This document shows positions 1 to 5,406 of a stretch of 5,476 bases of DNA, one piece after another. The number at the start of each line of letters is the position of its first letter. Position 1 is the stretch's first letter. The notes beneath the pieces were generated by a model that worked only from the letters and a program-made list of their open reading frames with translations, ran no database searches and had not been told where the DNA came from. The DNA lies in the NCBI GenBank assembly GCA_947631715.1, contig CANRMK010000175.1, positions 1 through 5,476 on the forward strand, read 5' to 3'. The position numbers and the translations under genes are program-made. Origin of the DNA: an uncultured Acetatifactor sp. Its GTDB lineage: Bacteria; Bacillota; Clostridia; Lachnospirales; Lachnospiraceae.

Positions 1-275
1 AGCTCCGTCTTGGATGGCTGCCAGCCGGGATTCCAGACAGTTTTACCGTCTTTGATATAAAAATATTTGCCGTTGGTGTCTCCGGGCACATCGTTATAGC
101 GGTACCGGGTCATGCGCAGCAGCTTGGCATCCTTATAGAAGGAATATCCGCCGCAGGTGTTGGAGATCAGACTGAAAAAGCCGTTGCATCCTAAGTAATT
201 GATCCAGGGAAGAGGCGTCTTCGGTGTGGTGATCACATATTCCTGCCGGTCGTCGTCATAATAACCGAATTTCAT
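1..275 (-). CDS. GH94 cellobiose phosphorylase-type enzyme, N-terminal part (runs off the left edge)
   Basis: Read on the minus strand from ATG at 275-273, this is an open frame of 91 complete codons with no stop, so only the N-terminus is present. The protein starts MKFGYYDDDRQEYVITTPKT, then has PWINYLG, FFSLISNT, GGYSFYKDA, TRYRYNDVP and KYFYI with VWNPGWQPSKTEL near the edge. This order is characteristic of the N-terminal beta-sandwich of glycoside hydrolase family 94, closest in my recollection to cellobiose phosphorylases of clostridia and ruminococci. Family members have about 800 residues; the catalytic (alpha/alpha)6 barrel would lie outside the window. The expected reaction is cytoplasmic phosphorolysis of cellobiose to alpha-glucose 1-phosphate and glucose. 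An AAGGAG ribosome binding site (287-282) lies six bases before ATG. The gene is divergent from the regulator and sugar transporter, which supports an oligosaccharide role. Family assignment is firm; cellobiose rather than another beta-glucobiose (for example laminaribiose) is inferred, since specificity residues are not visible. Confidence 0.9.
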   Translation of the reverse strand, partial: MKFGYYDDDRQEYVITTPKTPLPWINYLGCNGFFSLISNTCGGYSFYKDAKLLRMTRYRYNDVPGDTNGKYFYIKDGKTVWNPGWQPSKTE

Positions 276-324
276 AGTAGTCTCCTTGTCTGTGTGAATG
301 GGCCATAGCCCGTGTCTGTGCTTC

Positions 325-338
325 CGAAAACGATTAAG
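325..338 (+). promoter_or_regulatory. LacI-type operator O1 (phosphorylase side)
   Basis: CGAAAACGATTAAG is an imperfect palindrome around a central CG, the centre usually recognised by LacI-family repressors through the hinge-helix leucine. The identical 14-mer recurs at 646-659 and an 11-of-14 match lies at 482-495. It sits just downstream of the predicted phosphorylase start site. A weaker match centred on the CG at 343-344 lies beside it and might be a degenerate second site. Confidence 0.7.
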
Positions 339-358
339 AGAACGATAATATAAAACAA

Positions 359-387
359 ATTATACAGAATAAGTGAGAATAATGCAA
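359..387 (-). promoter_or_regulatory. Sigma-A-type promoter for the GH94 gene
   Basis: On the minus strand the -35 box TTGCAT (387-382) and a perfect -10 box TATAAT (364-359) are separated by exactly 17 bases. Transcription would begin near 352, giving a leader of about 77 bases before the ATG at 275. The operator copy at 325-338 would then lie in the early transcribed region, roughly +15 to +28, a usual position for a repressor roadblock. The boxes are read directly from the sequence; activity is inferred. Confidence 0.75.
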
Positions 388-452
388 TATAAAAGAACAA
401 AATTTAGAAAAAAATTGTGGATATATACTAACAAAAAGTTCGCGGCAGAGGA

Positions 453-480
453 GTGACATAGAAGTTTAATGCTTTATCAT
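453..480 (+). promoter_or_regulatory. Candidate upstream promoter for the lacI unit
   Basis: GTGACA (453-458) and TATCAT (475-480) are spaced by 16 bases, giving a predicted start near 487, inside operator copy O2. The boxes are less perfect than those of the other two promoters. The main support is the position: each of the three operator copies has a promoter directly upstream of it. A transcript from here would carry a leader of about 200 bases before the regulator start. Confidence 0.45.
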
Positions 481-481
481 G

Positions 482-495
482 CGAAATCGTTAAAG
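482..495 (+). promoter_or_regulatory. LacI-type operator O2 (middle copy)
   Basis: CGAAATCGTTAAAG matches the other two copies at 11 of 14 positions. The differences lie at the sixth, ninth and eleventh bases and are all A/T exchanges, so the CG centre and outer CGAAA and AAG are kept. It overlaps the predicted start point of the candidate promoter at 453-480. Its centre is 157 bp from O1 and 164 bp from O3. Confidence 0.55.
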
Positions 496-609
496 TGAAA
501 TGCTTCGTTTTTTACGGCAAAACAAGAGAAGGAATTGATTTTTTATACAAAAGCAGATGTAGAGAAATGGACATTATAGACAAAAAGACGAAAAACATGA
601 AAATGATAG

Positions 610-638
610 TTGCAAAGTCGGGCAAGGTGATGTATAGT
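610..638 (+). promoter_or_regulatory. Proximal promoter for the lacI-family gene
   Basis: TTGCAA (610-615) and TATAGT (633-638) are separated by exactly 17 bases, close to the sigma-A consensus. The predicted start is near 645, leaving a leader of about 45 bases before the GTG at 690. Operator O3 begins immediately downstream at 646, which predicts negative autoregulation. The promoter also argues against the longer reading frame beginning at 495, because transcripts from here would start inside it. Confidence 0.6.
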
Positions 639-645
639 AGAAACA

Positions 646-659
646 CGAAAACGATTAAG
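646..659 (+). promoter_or_regulatory. LacI-type operator O3 (autoregulatory copy)
   Basis: This is an exact second copy of the 14-mer at 325-338, CGAAAACGATTAAG, placed right at the predicted start point of the proximal lacI promoter. An exact 14-base repeat 321 bp away in a short intergenic region, next to a LacI-family gene and a divergent target gene, is the strongest evidence that this is the regulator's binding site. Confidence 0.7.
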
Positions 660-689
660 CACTGTACGATACAGGCACAGGAGGAAAGG

Positions 690-1709
690 GTGAGTGGCAT
701 GGCATCGCTGAAAGACATTTCTAAAGTATGCGGCGTGTCAGTCGCAACAGTGAGTAAAGCCCTGAACAATCATACGGATATTGGGGAAGAGACCCGTGAG
801 AATATCAAGCGGGTCGCCAAAGAAATGGGTTATCTCCCGAATTTTTCCGCCAGGGCCCTGAAGACGAACCGCACCTATGACATTGGAGTGCTGTTCGTGG
901 ACGAGGCCATGAGCGGCCTCACCCATGATTACTTCTCCAGTGTTCTGGACAGTTTCAAGCGGACAGCCGAAAAGCACGGATATGACATTACCTTTATCAA
1001 CGGCTGCAAGAACCGTGAGGGGAGGATGTCCTATCTGGAGCACAGCAGATACAGAGGATTTGACGGCGTGGTGCTGGCCTGCATCGATTTCAGTGATCCA
1101 GAGGTCATTGAACTGATCCGAAGCAATATTCCCGTGGTGACGGTGGACTATCTGTTCAACAACCGTATGGCAGTGCTTTCCGATAATGTGGGCGGGATCA
1201 GGGAACTGCTCCGCTATATATATGGCAGGGGTCACCGCAGGATCGCCTATATCCACGGCGCGGATTCCTCGGTGACGCAGAACCGTCTTGCCGGTTTTTA
1301 TAAAACAGCGGAAGAGCTGGAGCTGGAAATACCGGCGGCGTATATCAGGGAAGCCGCATACCGGGACACGAAGACTGCCTATGCTGTAACGGGGGAACTG
1401 CTGGATCTTCCAAAGCCTCCCACGTGCATTATGTATCCCGATGATTTTGCGGCTTTTGGCGGGATCAATGCCATAAGGGAGAGGGGAATGCGGATCCCGG
1501 AGGATATCTCAGTGGCCGGATATGACGGTATACCGGCAGCAATCCACCTGGAACCAAGGCTGACAACGGTGAAGCAGAACACCGAACAGATCGGCCGGAC
1601 AGCAGCTTCTCAGCTGATCAGGCTGATGGAAAAACCGAAGACTACCATTATCGAACAGATCGTGATACCGGGCGATCTGGTGGAGGGCAAATCGGTGGCC
1701 GGTATCTGA
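690..1709 (+). CDS. LacI-family transcriptional regulator of the sugar locus
   Basis: The protein is 339 residues from the GTG at 690, normal for the family. Residues 7-26 form the LacI helix-turn-helix (LKDISKVCGVSVATVSKALN). YLPNFSARAL follows at 48-57, where L57 is the hinge leucine expected to enter the minor groove at a central CpG. From about 64 (DIGVLFV) to the end lies a periplasmic-binding-protein-like sensor domain, with GFDGVVL near 123-129 and the family signature DISVAGYDGIP with PRLTTVKQN near 272-297. It should act as a cytoplasmic dimer releasing DNA on binding sugar. AGGAGG at 679-684 is 5 bases from GTG 690 but 14 from ATG 699, so I prefer GTG; starting at ATG 699 would remove only three residues. 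Three operator-like sites with CG centres lie upstream. The effector is not readable; cellobiose or cello-oligosaccharides are inferred from the neighbours. Confidence 0.93.
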   Translation: MSGMASLKDISKVCGVSVATVSKALNNHTDIGEETRENIKRVAKEMGYLPNFSARALKTNRTYDIGVLFVDEAMSGLTHDYFSSVLDSFKRTAEKHGYDITFINGCKNREGRMSYLEHSRYRGFDGVVLACIDFSDPEVIELIRSNIPVVTVDYLFNNRMAVLSDNVGGIRELLRYIYGRGHRRIAYIHGADSSVTQNRLAGFYKTAEELELEIPAAYIREAAYRDTKTAYAVTGELLDLPKPPTCIMYPDDFAAFGGINAIRERGMRIPEDISVAGYDGIPAAIHLEPRLTTVKQNTEQIGRTAASQLIRLMEKPKTTIIEQIVIPGDLVEGKSVAGI

Positions 1710-1745
1710 ACCAGGCATTATGCGCGGGGCAGCAAGACCTGTGCA

Positions 1746-1754
1746 TGTTATAAA
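1746..1754 (+). promoter_or_regulatory. Possible extended -10 element before the binding-protein gene
   Basis: TGTTATAAA fits an extended -10 (TGnTATAAT), but no good -35 box is found 17 bases upstream and no operator copy lies nearby. It could give some transcription of the transporter genes independent of lacI read-through. I report it only as a weak candidate in the 102-base gap between the regulator and binding-protein genes, which otherwise holds no clear terminator or gene. Confidence 0.25.
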
Positions 1755-1811
1755 TGCAAAGCAACTTTTTACAAACTTTCAAACCTAAATGAAAAGGGAG
1801 GAAATGAAGAC

Positions 1812-3311
1812 ATGAAGAAAAAAGTATTGAGCATGTTTCTTGCGGCAGCCATGCTGACGGGTATGCTGGCAGGCTGCGGAAATGAGACGGGAGGCAGTTC
1901 CAGTTCCGGGGGGGTAGAGCCCGGAAGTGAGAGCTCCGCAAATGCGGGCGCAGCCGGCTCCGATGAATCACAGGGTACGGAAAGCGGCACTTATAAGCGC
2001 GCTGACGGTGAGGGGACTGTACTGAACATCTACTGCTGGAACACCGAGTTCATGAGCCGTATGAGAGATCACTATCCCGGTTATGTTGAGGGAAGCGACA
2101 ACACCACTACGGACGCAGATGGAAACGTATCCGGTACCGTGGAAGCTACCATCGATGACATTACTGTTAAGTGGAATATCACTCCCAACAAGGACAACGC
2201 TTATCAGAACAATCTGGACGAAGCATTGCTGAACCAGGAGAGTGCCGCTGCAGACGATAAGGTAGATATCTTCCTGGTAGAGGCAGACTACGCTTTGAAG
2301 TATGTGAATACTGATTATTCTATGGCAGTTAAGGATCTTGGCATTACAGATGCCGACATTGCGGATCAGTACAAATACACCCAGGATGTGGTGACTGATT
2401 CCAACGGGGTACTGAAAGGACTTTCCTGGCAGGGCTGCCCGGGCGTTATGTTCTATAACCGCGAGGCTGCAAAGGAAGTGTTCGGAAGCGACGATCCGGC
2501 TGTTGTACAGGAAAAGGTAAAAGACTGGGATACTTTCAATGCAACTGCTAAGGAGCTGTATGATGCAGGCTATCAGATCACAAGCTCCGCCGCAGATACT
2601 TTCCGCACTTACACCAACAATGTGTCCAGCCCTTGGGTAGTAGACGGCAAGATCAACATTGACGAGAACGTAATGAACTGGGTGAACAATTCCAAGGAAC
2701 TGGTAGACGCAGGCTACACTGGCACTCATGAGCTGTGGAGCGATGACTGGAGCAAGGGCTTCTTCCCCGAGGGAAAGGTATTTGCATACTTTGGACCCGC
2801 ATGGCTTGTAAACTTCTCCATGTCTGCTGACACAGAGGGCAGTATCGGATACAACGGCGGATGGGGCGCATGCGAAGGACCTCAGGGCTTCTTCTGGGGC
2901 GGAACCTGGATCTGCGCTGCAACCGGAACCGACAATGCAGGCGTTATCAAAGACATCATGCTGAAGCTGACCTGCGACAAGGATATCATGACGGGTATCG
3001 TGGTGAAAGACGATGACTTCGTAAACAACAAGCCCGCAATGGAAGCTCTGGCTGACGGTTCCGAGCTGATTGACGGCGCTGAGTACACCAGCAAGGTGCT
3101 GGGCGGACAGAACCCTCTGCCTATGTACTGCGCAGGTGTTGATGGACTGGATCTGAGCAACCTTGGGCCTTATGATCAGGCCTGCACAGAGGAATTCATG
3201 TCTGCAATGCTGGATTACATGAAAGGCAACATCGATCTTGACACAGCAATAGATACTTTCTACAAGGAAGTAATTACAAAGCATCCTGAACTGACCGCTC
3301 CTGAAGAATGA
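1812..3311 (+). CDS. Sugar ABC transporter substrate-binding lipoprotein (SBP family 1)
   Basis: This 499-residue protein captures an oligosaccharide outside the cell and delivers it to the two permeases. It has a lipoprotein signal: basic MKKK, a hydrophobic stretch, and lipobox LAGC with the lipidated Cys at 22. A low-complexity Gly/Ser/Glu linker runs over about 23-60. The folded domain begins at VLNIYCW (70-76). SWQGCPGVMFYNREAAKEVFG (205-225) is the usual family-1 hinge-region block, and W206, W275, W309, W313, W331, W351, W362 and W366 are candidates for sugar stacking. GGGAGG at 1796-1801 is the ribosome binding site, 10 bases from ATG. It lies 102 bases after lacI and 162 before the first permease. 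Length is somewhat above the usual 400-450, explained by the linker and by an acidic DNTTTDADGNVSG insertion near 96-108. Seven cysteines besides the lipidated one are notable for an exported protein. Cellobiose or cello-oligosaccharide as ligand is inferred from the GH94 neighbour. Confidence 0.9.
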   Translation: MKKKVLSMFLAAAMLTGMLAGCGNETGGSSSSGGVEPGSESSANAGAAGSDESQGTESGTYKRADGEGTVLNIYCWNTEFMSRMRDHYPGYVEGSDNTTTDADGNVSGTVEATIDDITVKWNITPNKDNAYQNNLDEALLNQESAAADDKVDIFLVEADYALKYVNTDYSMAVKDLGITDADIADQYKYTQDVVTDSNGVLKGLSWQGCPGVMFYNREAAKEVFGSDDPAVVQEKVKDWDTFNATAKELYDAGYQITSSAADTFRTYTNNVSSPWVVDGKINIDENVMNWVNNSKELVDAGYTGTHELWSDDWSKGFFPEGKVFAYFGPAWLVNFSMSADTEGSIGYNGGWGACEGPQGFFWGGTWICAATGTDNAGVIKDIMLKLTCDKDIMTGIVVKDDDFVNNKPAMEALADGSELIDGAEYTSKVLGGQNPLPMYCAGVDGLDLSNLGPYDQACTEEFMSAMLDYMKGNIDLDTAIDTFYKEVITKHPELTAPEE

Positions 3312-3333
3312 TCGGTTCAGTGCCGAGGAATCC

Positions 3334-3361
3334 GGATGCTCCGCAGCCTGCGGAACCATCT
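3334..3361 (+). other. Small stem-loop after the binding-protein gene
   Basis: TCCGCA (3340-3345) pairs with TGCGGA (3349-3354) around a GCC loop. GATG (3335-3338) can pair with CATC (3357-3360) across a small internal loop. It starts 23 bases after the binding-protein stop and has no following T tract. It may help protect the 3' end of a processed binding-protein mRNA, together with the stronger hairpin downstream. Confidence 0.4.
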
Positions 3362-3383
3362 GGGAGCCGACAGCACGTGAGAA

Positions 3384-3422
3384 TGAAAGGACGTGCCTGC
3401 CTTTGGGCGGGCACGCCTTTCA
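3384..3422 (+). other. Strong intercistronic stem-loop between binding-protein and permease genes
   Basis: TGAAAGG (3384-3390) pairs with CCTTTCA (3416-3422), and CGTGCCTGCC (3392-3401) pairs with GGCGGGCACG (3406-3415), with one G-U pair, one bulged A (3391) and a TTTG loop. This gives a GC-rich stem of about 17 pairs. No T run follows (next bases GGATTATG), so it is not a standard terminator. In sugar importer operons such structures commonly protect or terminate a fraction of transcripts so that binding protein exceeds permease; that role here is inferred. Confidence 0.7.
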
Positions 3423-3473
3423 GGATTATGAAACGGTATCGGGCATTTAGGCAGGAAGGATGGTGGAAAATCG

Positions 3474-4379
3474 ATGAAAGCGAAACACAGCAAGGCAGTC
3501 CGCTATAATAAGTGGGGATATATTTTCCTGATCCCTTTTGTGGTTACTTTCGTAATCTTTCAGCTGATTCCCTTGATCAGTACCATATACTACAGCTTCT
3601 ATGAATATTTCAGGTCGGGCCTGAACGTAATCGGCCCTAACTTTAAAGGAATTGAAAATTACATTAAACTGTTTTCGAACGGAGATATCTGGAAATATAC
3701 CGGCAATACGCTGATCATCTGGCTGATGGGTTTTGTCCCTCAGATTGTGGTGTCGCTGCTCCTGGCCGCCTGGTTTTCTGATCCCAGCCTGAGGCTGAAG
3801 GGACAGAGGTTCTTTAAGACAGTGATTTATCTGCCGAACTTGATCATGGCAGCCGCATTTGCCATGCTGTTCTTTATGCTGTTCTCCAACAGCGGTCCTG
3901 TGAATTCTATACTGGTAAGCAGTGGGATCTTTGAACAGCCTTATCCTTTTTTGGACCGCGTGTGGACCACAAGATCGATCATTGCATTTATGAACTTCCT
4001 GATGTGGTTTGGAAATACAACGATTCTTTTGATGGCGGGCATGATGGGAATAGATACTTCGCTTTTTGAAGCGGCACAGGTGGATGGCGCCACATCCACT
4101 CAGGTCTTTTTCAAGATCACACTTCCGCTTTTGAAACCGATCCTGCTCTATGTCATGATCACGTCTCTGATCGGCGGCCTGCAGATGTTCGATGTGCCGC
4201 AGATATTGACCGGAGGCAACAGCCCGGCAAATACTTCGAGAACGCTGATCATGTATCTGAACGATAACCTTTACAGTAAGAATTACGGAATGGGCGGTGC
4301 GATTTCTGTTTACCTGTTCGTTATCACGGGTATTTTGAGCCTGATCGTTTTCAAGTTTACCAACGGAAAGAAAGAGTAG
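3474..4379 (+). CDS. Carbohydrate ABC transporter permease, MalF/UgpA-like (CUT1)
   Basis: This 301-residue integral membrane protein is one of the two channel subunits. Predicted transmembrane segments lie near residues 14-36, 78-100, 112-138, 167-190, 222-238 and 273-296, six as usual for the shorter Gram-positive MalF-like subunits. The cytoplasmic EAA loop that docks the ATPase is clear: EAAQVDGAT from E199, continuing to ITLPLLKP at about 215-222. The C-terminal part has the family pattern FDVPQILTGGNS (239-250) and later YGMGGAIS. GGTGG at 3462-3466, within a purine-rich run, is the likely ribosome binding site seven bases before ATG. The gene starts 162 bases after the binding-protein gene, beyond the strong stem-loop, and its TAG stop overlaps the ribosome binding site of the next permease. 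It presumably pairs with that permease as a heterodimer and needs an ATPase from elsewhere. Confidence 0.93.
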   Translation: MKAKHSKAVRYNKWGYIFLIPFVVTFVIFQLIPLISTIYYSFYEYFRSGLNVIGPNFKGIENYIKLFSNGDIWKYTGNTLIIWLMGFVPQIVVSLLLAAWFSDPSLRLKGQRFFKTVIYLPNLIMAAAFAMLFFMLFSNSGPVNSILVSSGIFEQPYPFLDRVWTTRSIIAFMNFLMWFGNTTILLMAGMMGIDTSLFEAAQVDGATSTQVFFKITLPLLKPILLYVMITSLIGGLQMFDVPQILTGGNSPANTSRTLIMYLNDNLYSKNYGMGGAISVYLFVITGILSLIVFKFTNGKKE

Positions 4380-4385
4380 GAGGTG
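4378..4385 (+). promoter_or_regulatory. Near-perfect ribosome binding site overlapping the upstream stop codon
   Basis: AGGAGGTG lies seven bases before the ATG at 4393 and uses the last two bases of the TAG stop (4377-4379) of the first permease gene. This overlap suggests translational coupling, which would keep the two permease subunits near equal amounts. It matches the anti-Shine-Dalgarno sequence for eight bases. Confidence 0.8.
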
Positions 4386-4392
4386 TGCAGAG

Positions 4393-5268
4393 ATGGCAGT
4401 CAAATCAAATAATAAGCAGAAAGCTTCCAAGGGCGTCGGCATCGGTGCACGCCGTGTGATCGCCTATGTGGTGCTTGTCCTAATTTCGTTCCTCTGCCTG
4501 TTCTGGTTCTATGTGTTGTTTATCAATGCCACCAGAAGCCAGGGAGATCTGGCCAGAGGGTTTTCCTATATTCCGGGTTCGCATCTGCTGCAGAACTGGA
4601 ATAATATGCTGCATTTTCCCATGATCTCTATGATGACGGGAATGATCAACAGCATCATCGTTTCGCTCCTTACGGCAGCGCTGTGCACATATTTTTCCAC
4701 GATGACAGCATACGCGATCCATGCATACGATTTTAAGCTGAAGAATTTTATGTTCACCTTTATCCTGGCTGTGATGATGATTCCGTCCCAGGTGACAGTG
4801 CTGGGATTCCTGCAGCTGGTAAGGGGGATGGGGCTGGAGGATAATTTTATTCCACTGATCGTACCTGCGATTGCCTCCCCTGTGGTCTTCTTTTACATGA
4901 AACAGTATATGGAGAGCGCGCTTCCGTTGTCCCTGGTGGAAGCGGCGAGAATCGACGGCTCCGGTGAGTTTCGCACCTTTAACAGTATCGTGCTCCCGCT
5001 GATGAAGCCGGCGATGGCGGTACAGGCGATCTTCTCCTTTGTGTCCAGCTGGAATAATTACTTCACACCGTCGTTAATTCTCCACGACGACAAGATGAAG
5101 ACGCTCCCGATCCTGATCGCTCAGCTGAGGAGTGCGGACTGGAAGGAAAAGGATCTGGGCGTGGTATATATGGCGATTTCCTTTTCTATTTTCCCGGTCA
5201 TTGTGGTGTATCTGATCCTGTCCAAGCATATTGTGCAGGGTCTGGCAATGGGGAGCGTAAAGGGCTGA
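4393..5268 (+). CDS. Carbohydrate ABC transporter permease, MalG/UgpE-like (CUT1)
   Basis: This 291-residue protein is the second channel subunit of the importer. A basic cytoplasmic N-terminus (about 1-21) precedes six predicted membrane segments near 20-44, 82-104, 118-142, 152-172, 205-226 and 257-278. The EAA loop begins at E183 (EAARIDGSGE) and ends in VLPLMKP at about 200-206, the ATPase contact. SSWNNYFTPSLIL (218-230) and the C-terminal VQGLAMGSVKG (281-291) are typical of MalG-type subunits. The start is fixed by a near-perfect ribosome binding site seven bases upstream. The gene is 13 bases after its partner and is the last gene before the terminator. No ATP-binding subunit follows, as is common for Firmicute CUT1 importers that share an MsmK/MsiK-type ATPase. 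Family is certain; substrate is inferred from the locus. Confidence 0.94.
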   Translation: MAVKSNNKQKASKGVGIGARRVIAYVVLVLISFLCLFWFYVLFINATRSQGDLARGFSYIPGSHLLQNWNNMLHFPMISMMTGMINSIIVSLLTAALCTYFSTMTAYAIHAYDFKLKNFMFTFILAVMMIPSQVTVLGFLQLVRGMGLEDNFIPLIVPAIASPVVFFYMKQYMESALPLSLVEAARIDGSGEFRTFNSIVLPLMKPAMAVQAIFSFVSSWNNYFTPSLILHDDKMKTLPILIAQLRSADWKEKDLGVVYMAISFSIFPVIVVYLILSKHIVQGLAMGSVKG

Positions 5269-5303
5269 TGATATGCCGCCGCGCTTTGTAAGAACGGTTC
5301 GGA

Positions 5304-5323
5304 GCAGACTGAAAAAAGTCTGC
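5304..5323 (+). other. Stem-loop in the 3' untranslated region
   Basis: GCAGACT (5304-5310) pairs perfectly with AGTCTGC (5317-5323) around a GAAAAA loop, giving a seven-pair stem. No T tract follows on the plus strand, so it is not itself an intrinsic terminator. It lies 36 bases after the last stop codon and 38 before the true terminator. Confidence 0.45.
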
Positions 5324-5326
5324 GGG

Positions 5327-5348
5327 CAGTAAAGAATCAGTAAAGAAT
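5327..5348 (+). repeat. Tandem duplication of an 11-bp unit
   Basis: CAGTAAAGAAT occurs twice head to tail (5327-5337 and 5338-5348), followed by a degenerate AAAGAA continuation. It is probably a slippage duplication in an A-rich untranslated stretch; no function is evident. Confidence 0.7.
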
Positions 5349-5360
5349 AAAGAAAAAAGG

Positions 5361-5406
5361 AAAAAGGCAGTACAGAGTGATCTGACGATCTCTGTGCTGC
5401 CTTTTT
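5361..5406 (+). terminator. Rho-independent terminator of the transporter operon
   Basis: AAAAAGGCAG (5361-5370) pairs with CTGCCTTTTT (5397-5406). A T-G pair and ACAGAG (5372-5377) with CTCTGT (5390-5395) extend the stem to about 17 pairs, with a 12-base loop that can fold further through GATC/GATC. The stem ends in a five-T tract. The A run on the left arm means it could also work on the minus strand. It closes the lacI-transporter unit 92 bases after the last stop codon. The following intron begins directly at the end of the T tract. Confidence 0.9.

Larger units (their letters stand above)
276..689. other. Divergent regulatory region between the phosphorylase and lacI-family genes
   Basis: This 414-base stretch holds no convincing gene. 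It is AT-rich, especially 339-430. It carries one minus-strand promoter (359-387), two candidate plus-strand promoters (453-480 and 610-638) and three related 14-bp operator-like sites (325-338, 482-495, 646-659). An open frame in phase with the regulator extends upstream to 495, but it starts at a GTG without a ribosome binding site and is crossed by a better promoter, so I treat 495-689 as non-coding. A short inverted repeat, GGGC-CATA-GCCC at 300-311, lies in the phosphorylase leader; it is too small to call a riboswitch or terminator. Confidence 0.8.

Noticed and set aside
300..311. Inverted repeat GGGC-CATA-GCCC in the phosphorylase leader as a possible attenuator or riboswitch
   Set aside because: Only four base pairs, no T tract, and no extended conserved RNA motif; likely chance.
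276..689. CRISPR array or iteron origin, suggested by the three evenly spaced short repeats
   Set aside because: The repeats are only 14 bp, imperfect, about 160 bp apart and each next to a promoter; this fits operators, not CRISPR repeats or iterons.
1741..1771. Inverted repeat TGCAT/ATGCA followed by a CTTTTTA run, considered as a terminator after lacI
   Set aside because: The stem is only five AT-rich pairs, and the T run starts seven bases after the stem; too weak to call.
1968..3359. Long minus-strand open frame (463 codons) opposite the binding-protein gene
   Set aside because: It mirrors the coding strand of a clear lipoprotein gene, its product has no recognisable family pattern or signal, and no minus-strand ribosome binding site or promoter is evident. 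It results from the codon bias of the real gene.
3308..3508. Small plus-strand frame of 66 codons between the binding-protein and permease genes
   Set aside because: It overlaps the end of one gene and the start of the next, covers both stem-loops, and its ATG lies inside the previous stop region without a proper ribosome binding site.
3447..4442. Long minus-strand open frame (331 codons) opposite the first permease
   Set aside because: The translation is rich in His, Gln and Arg, as expected for the antisense of a membrane protein, with no domain pattern. It spans two gene boundaries.
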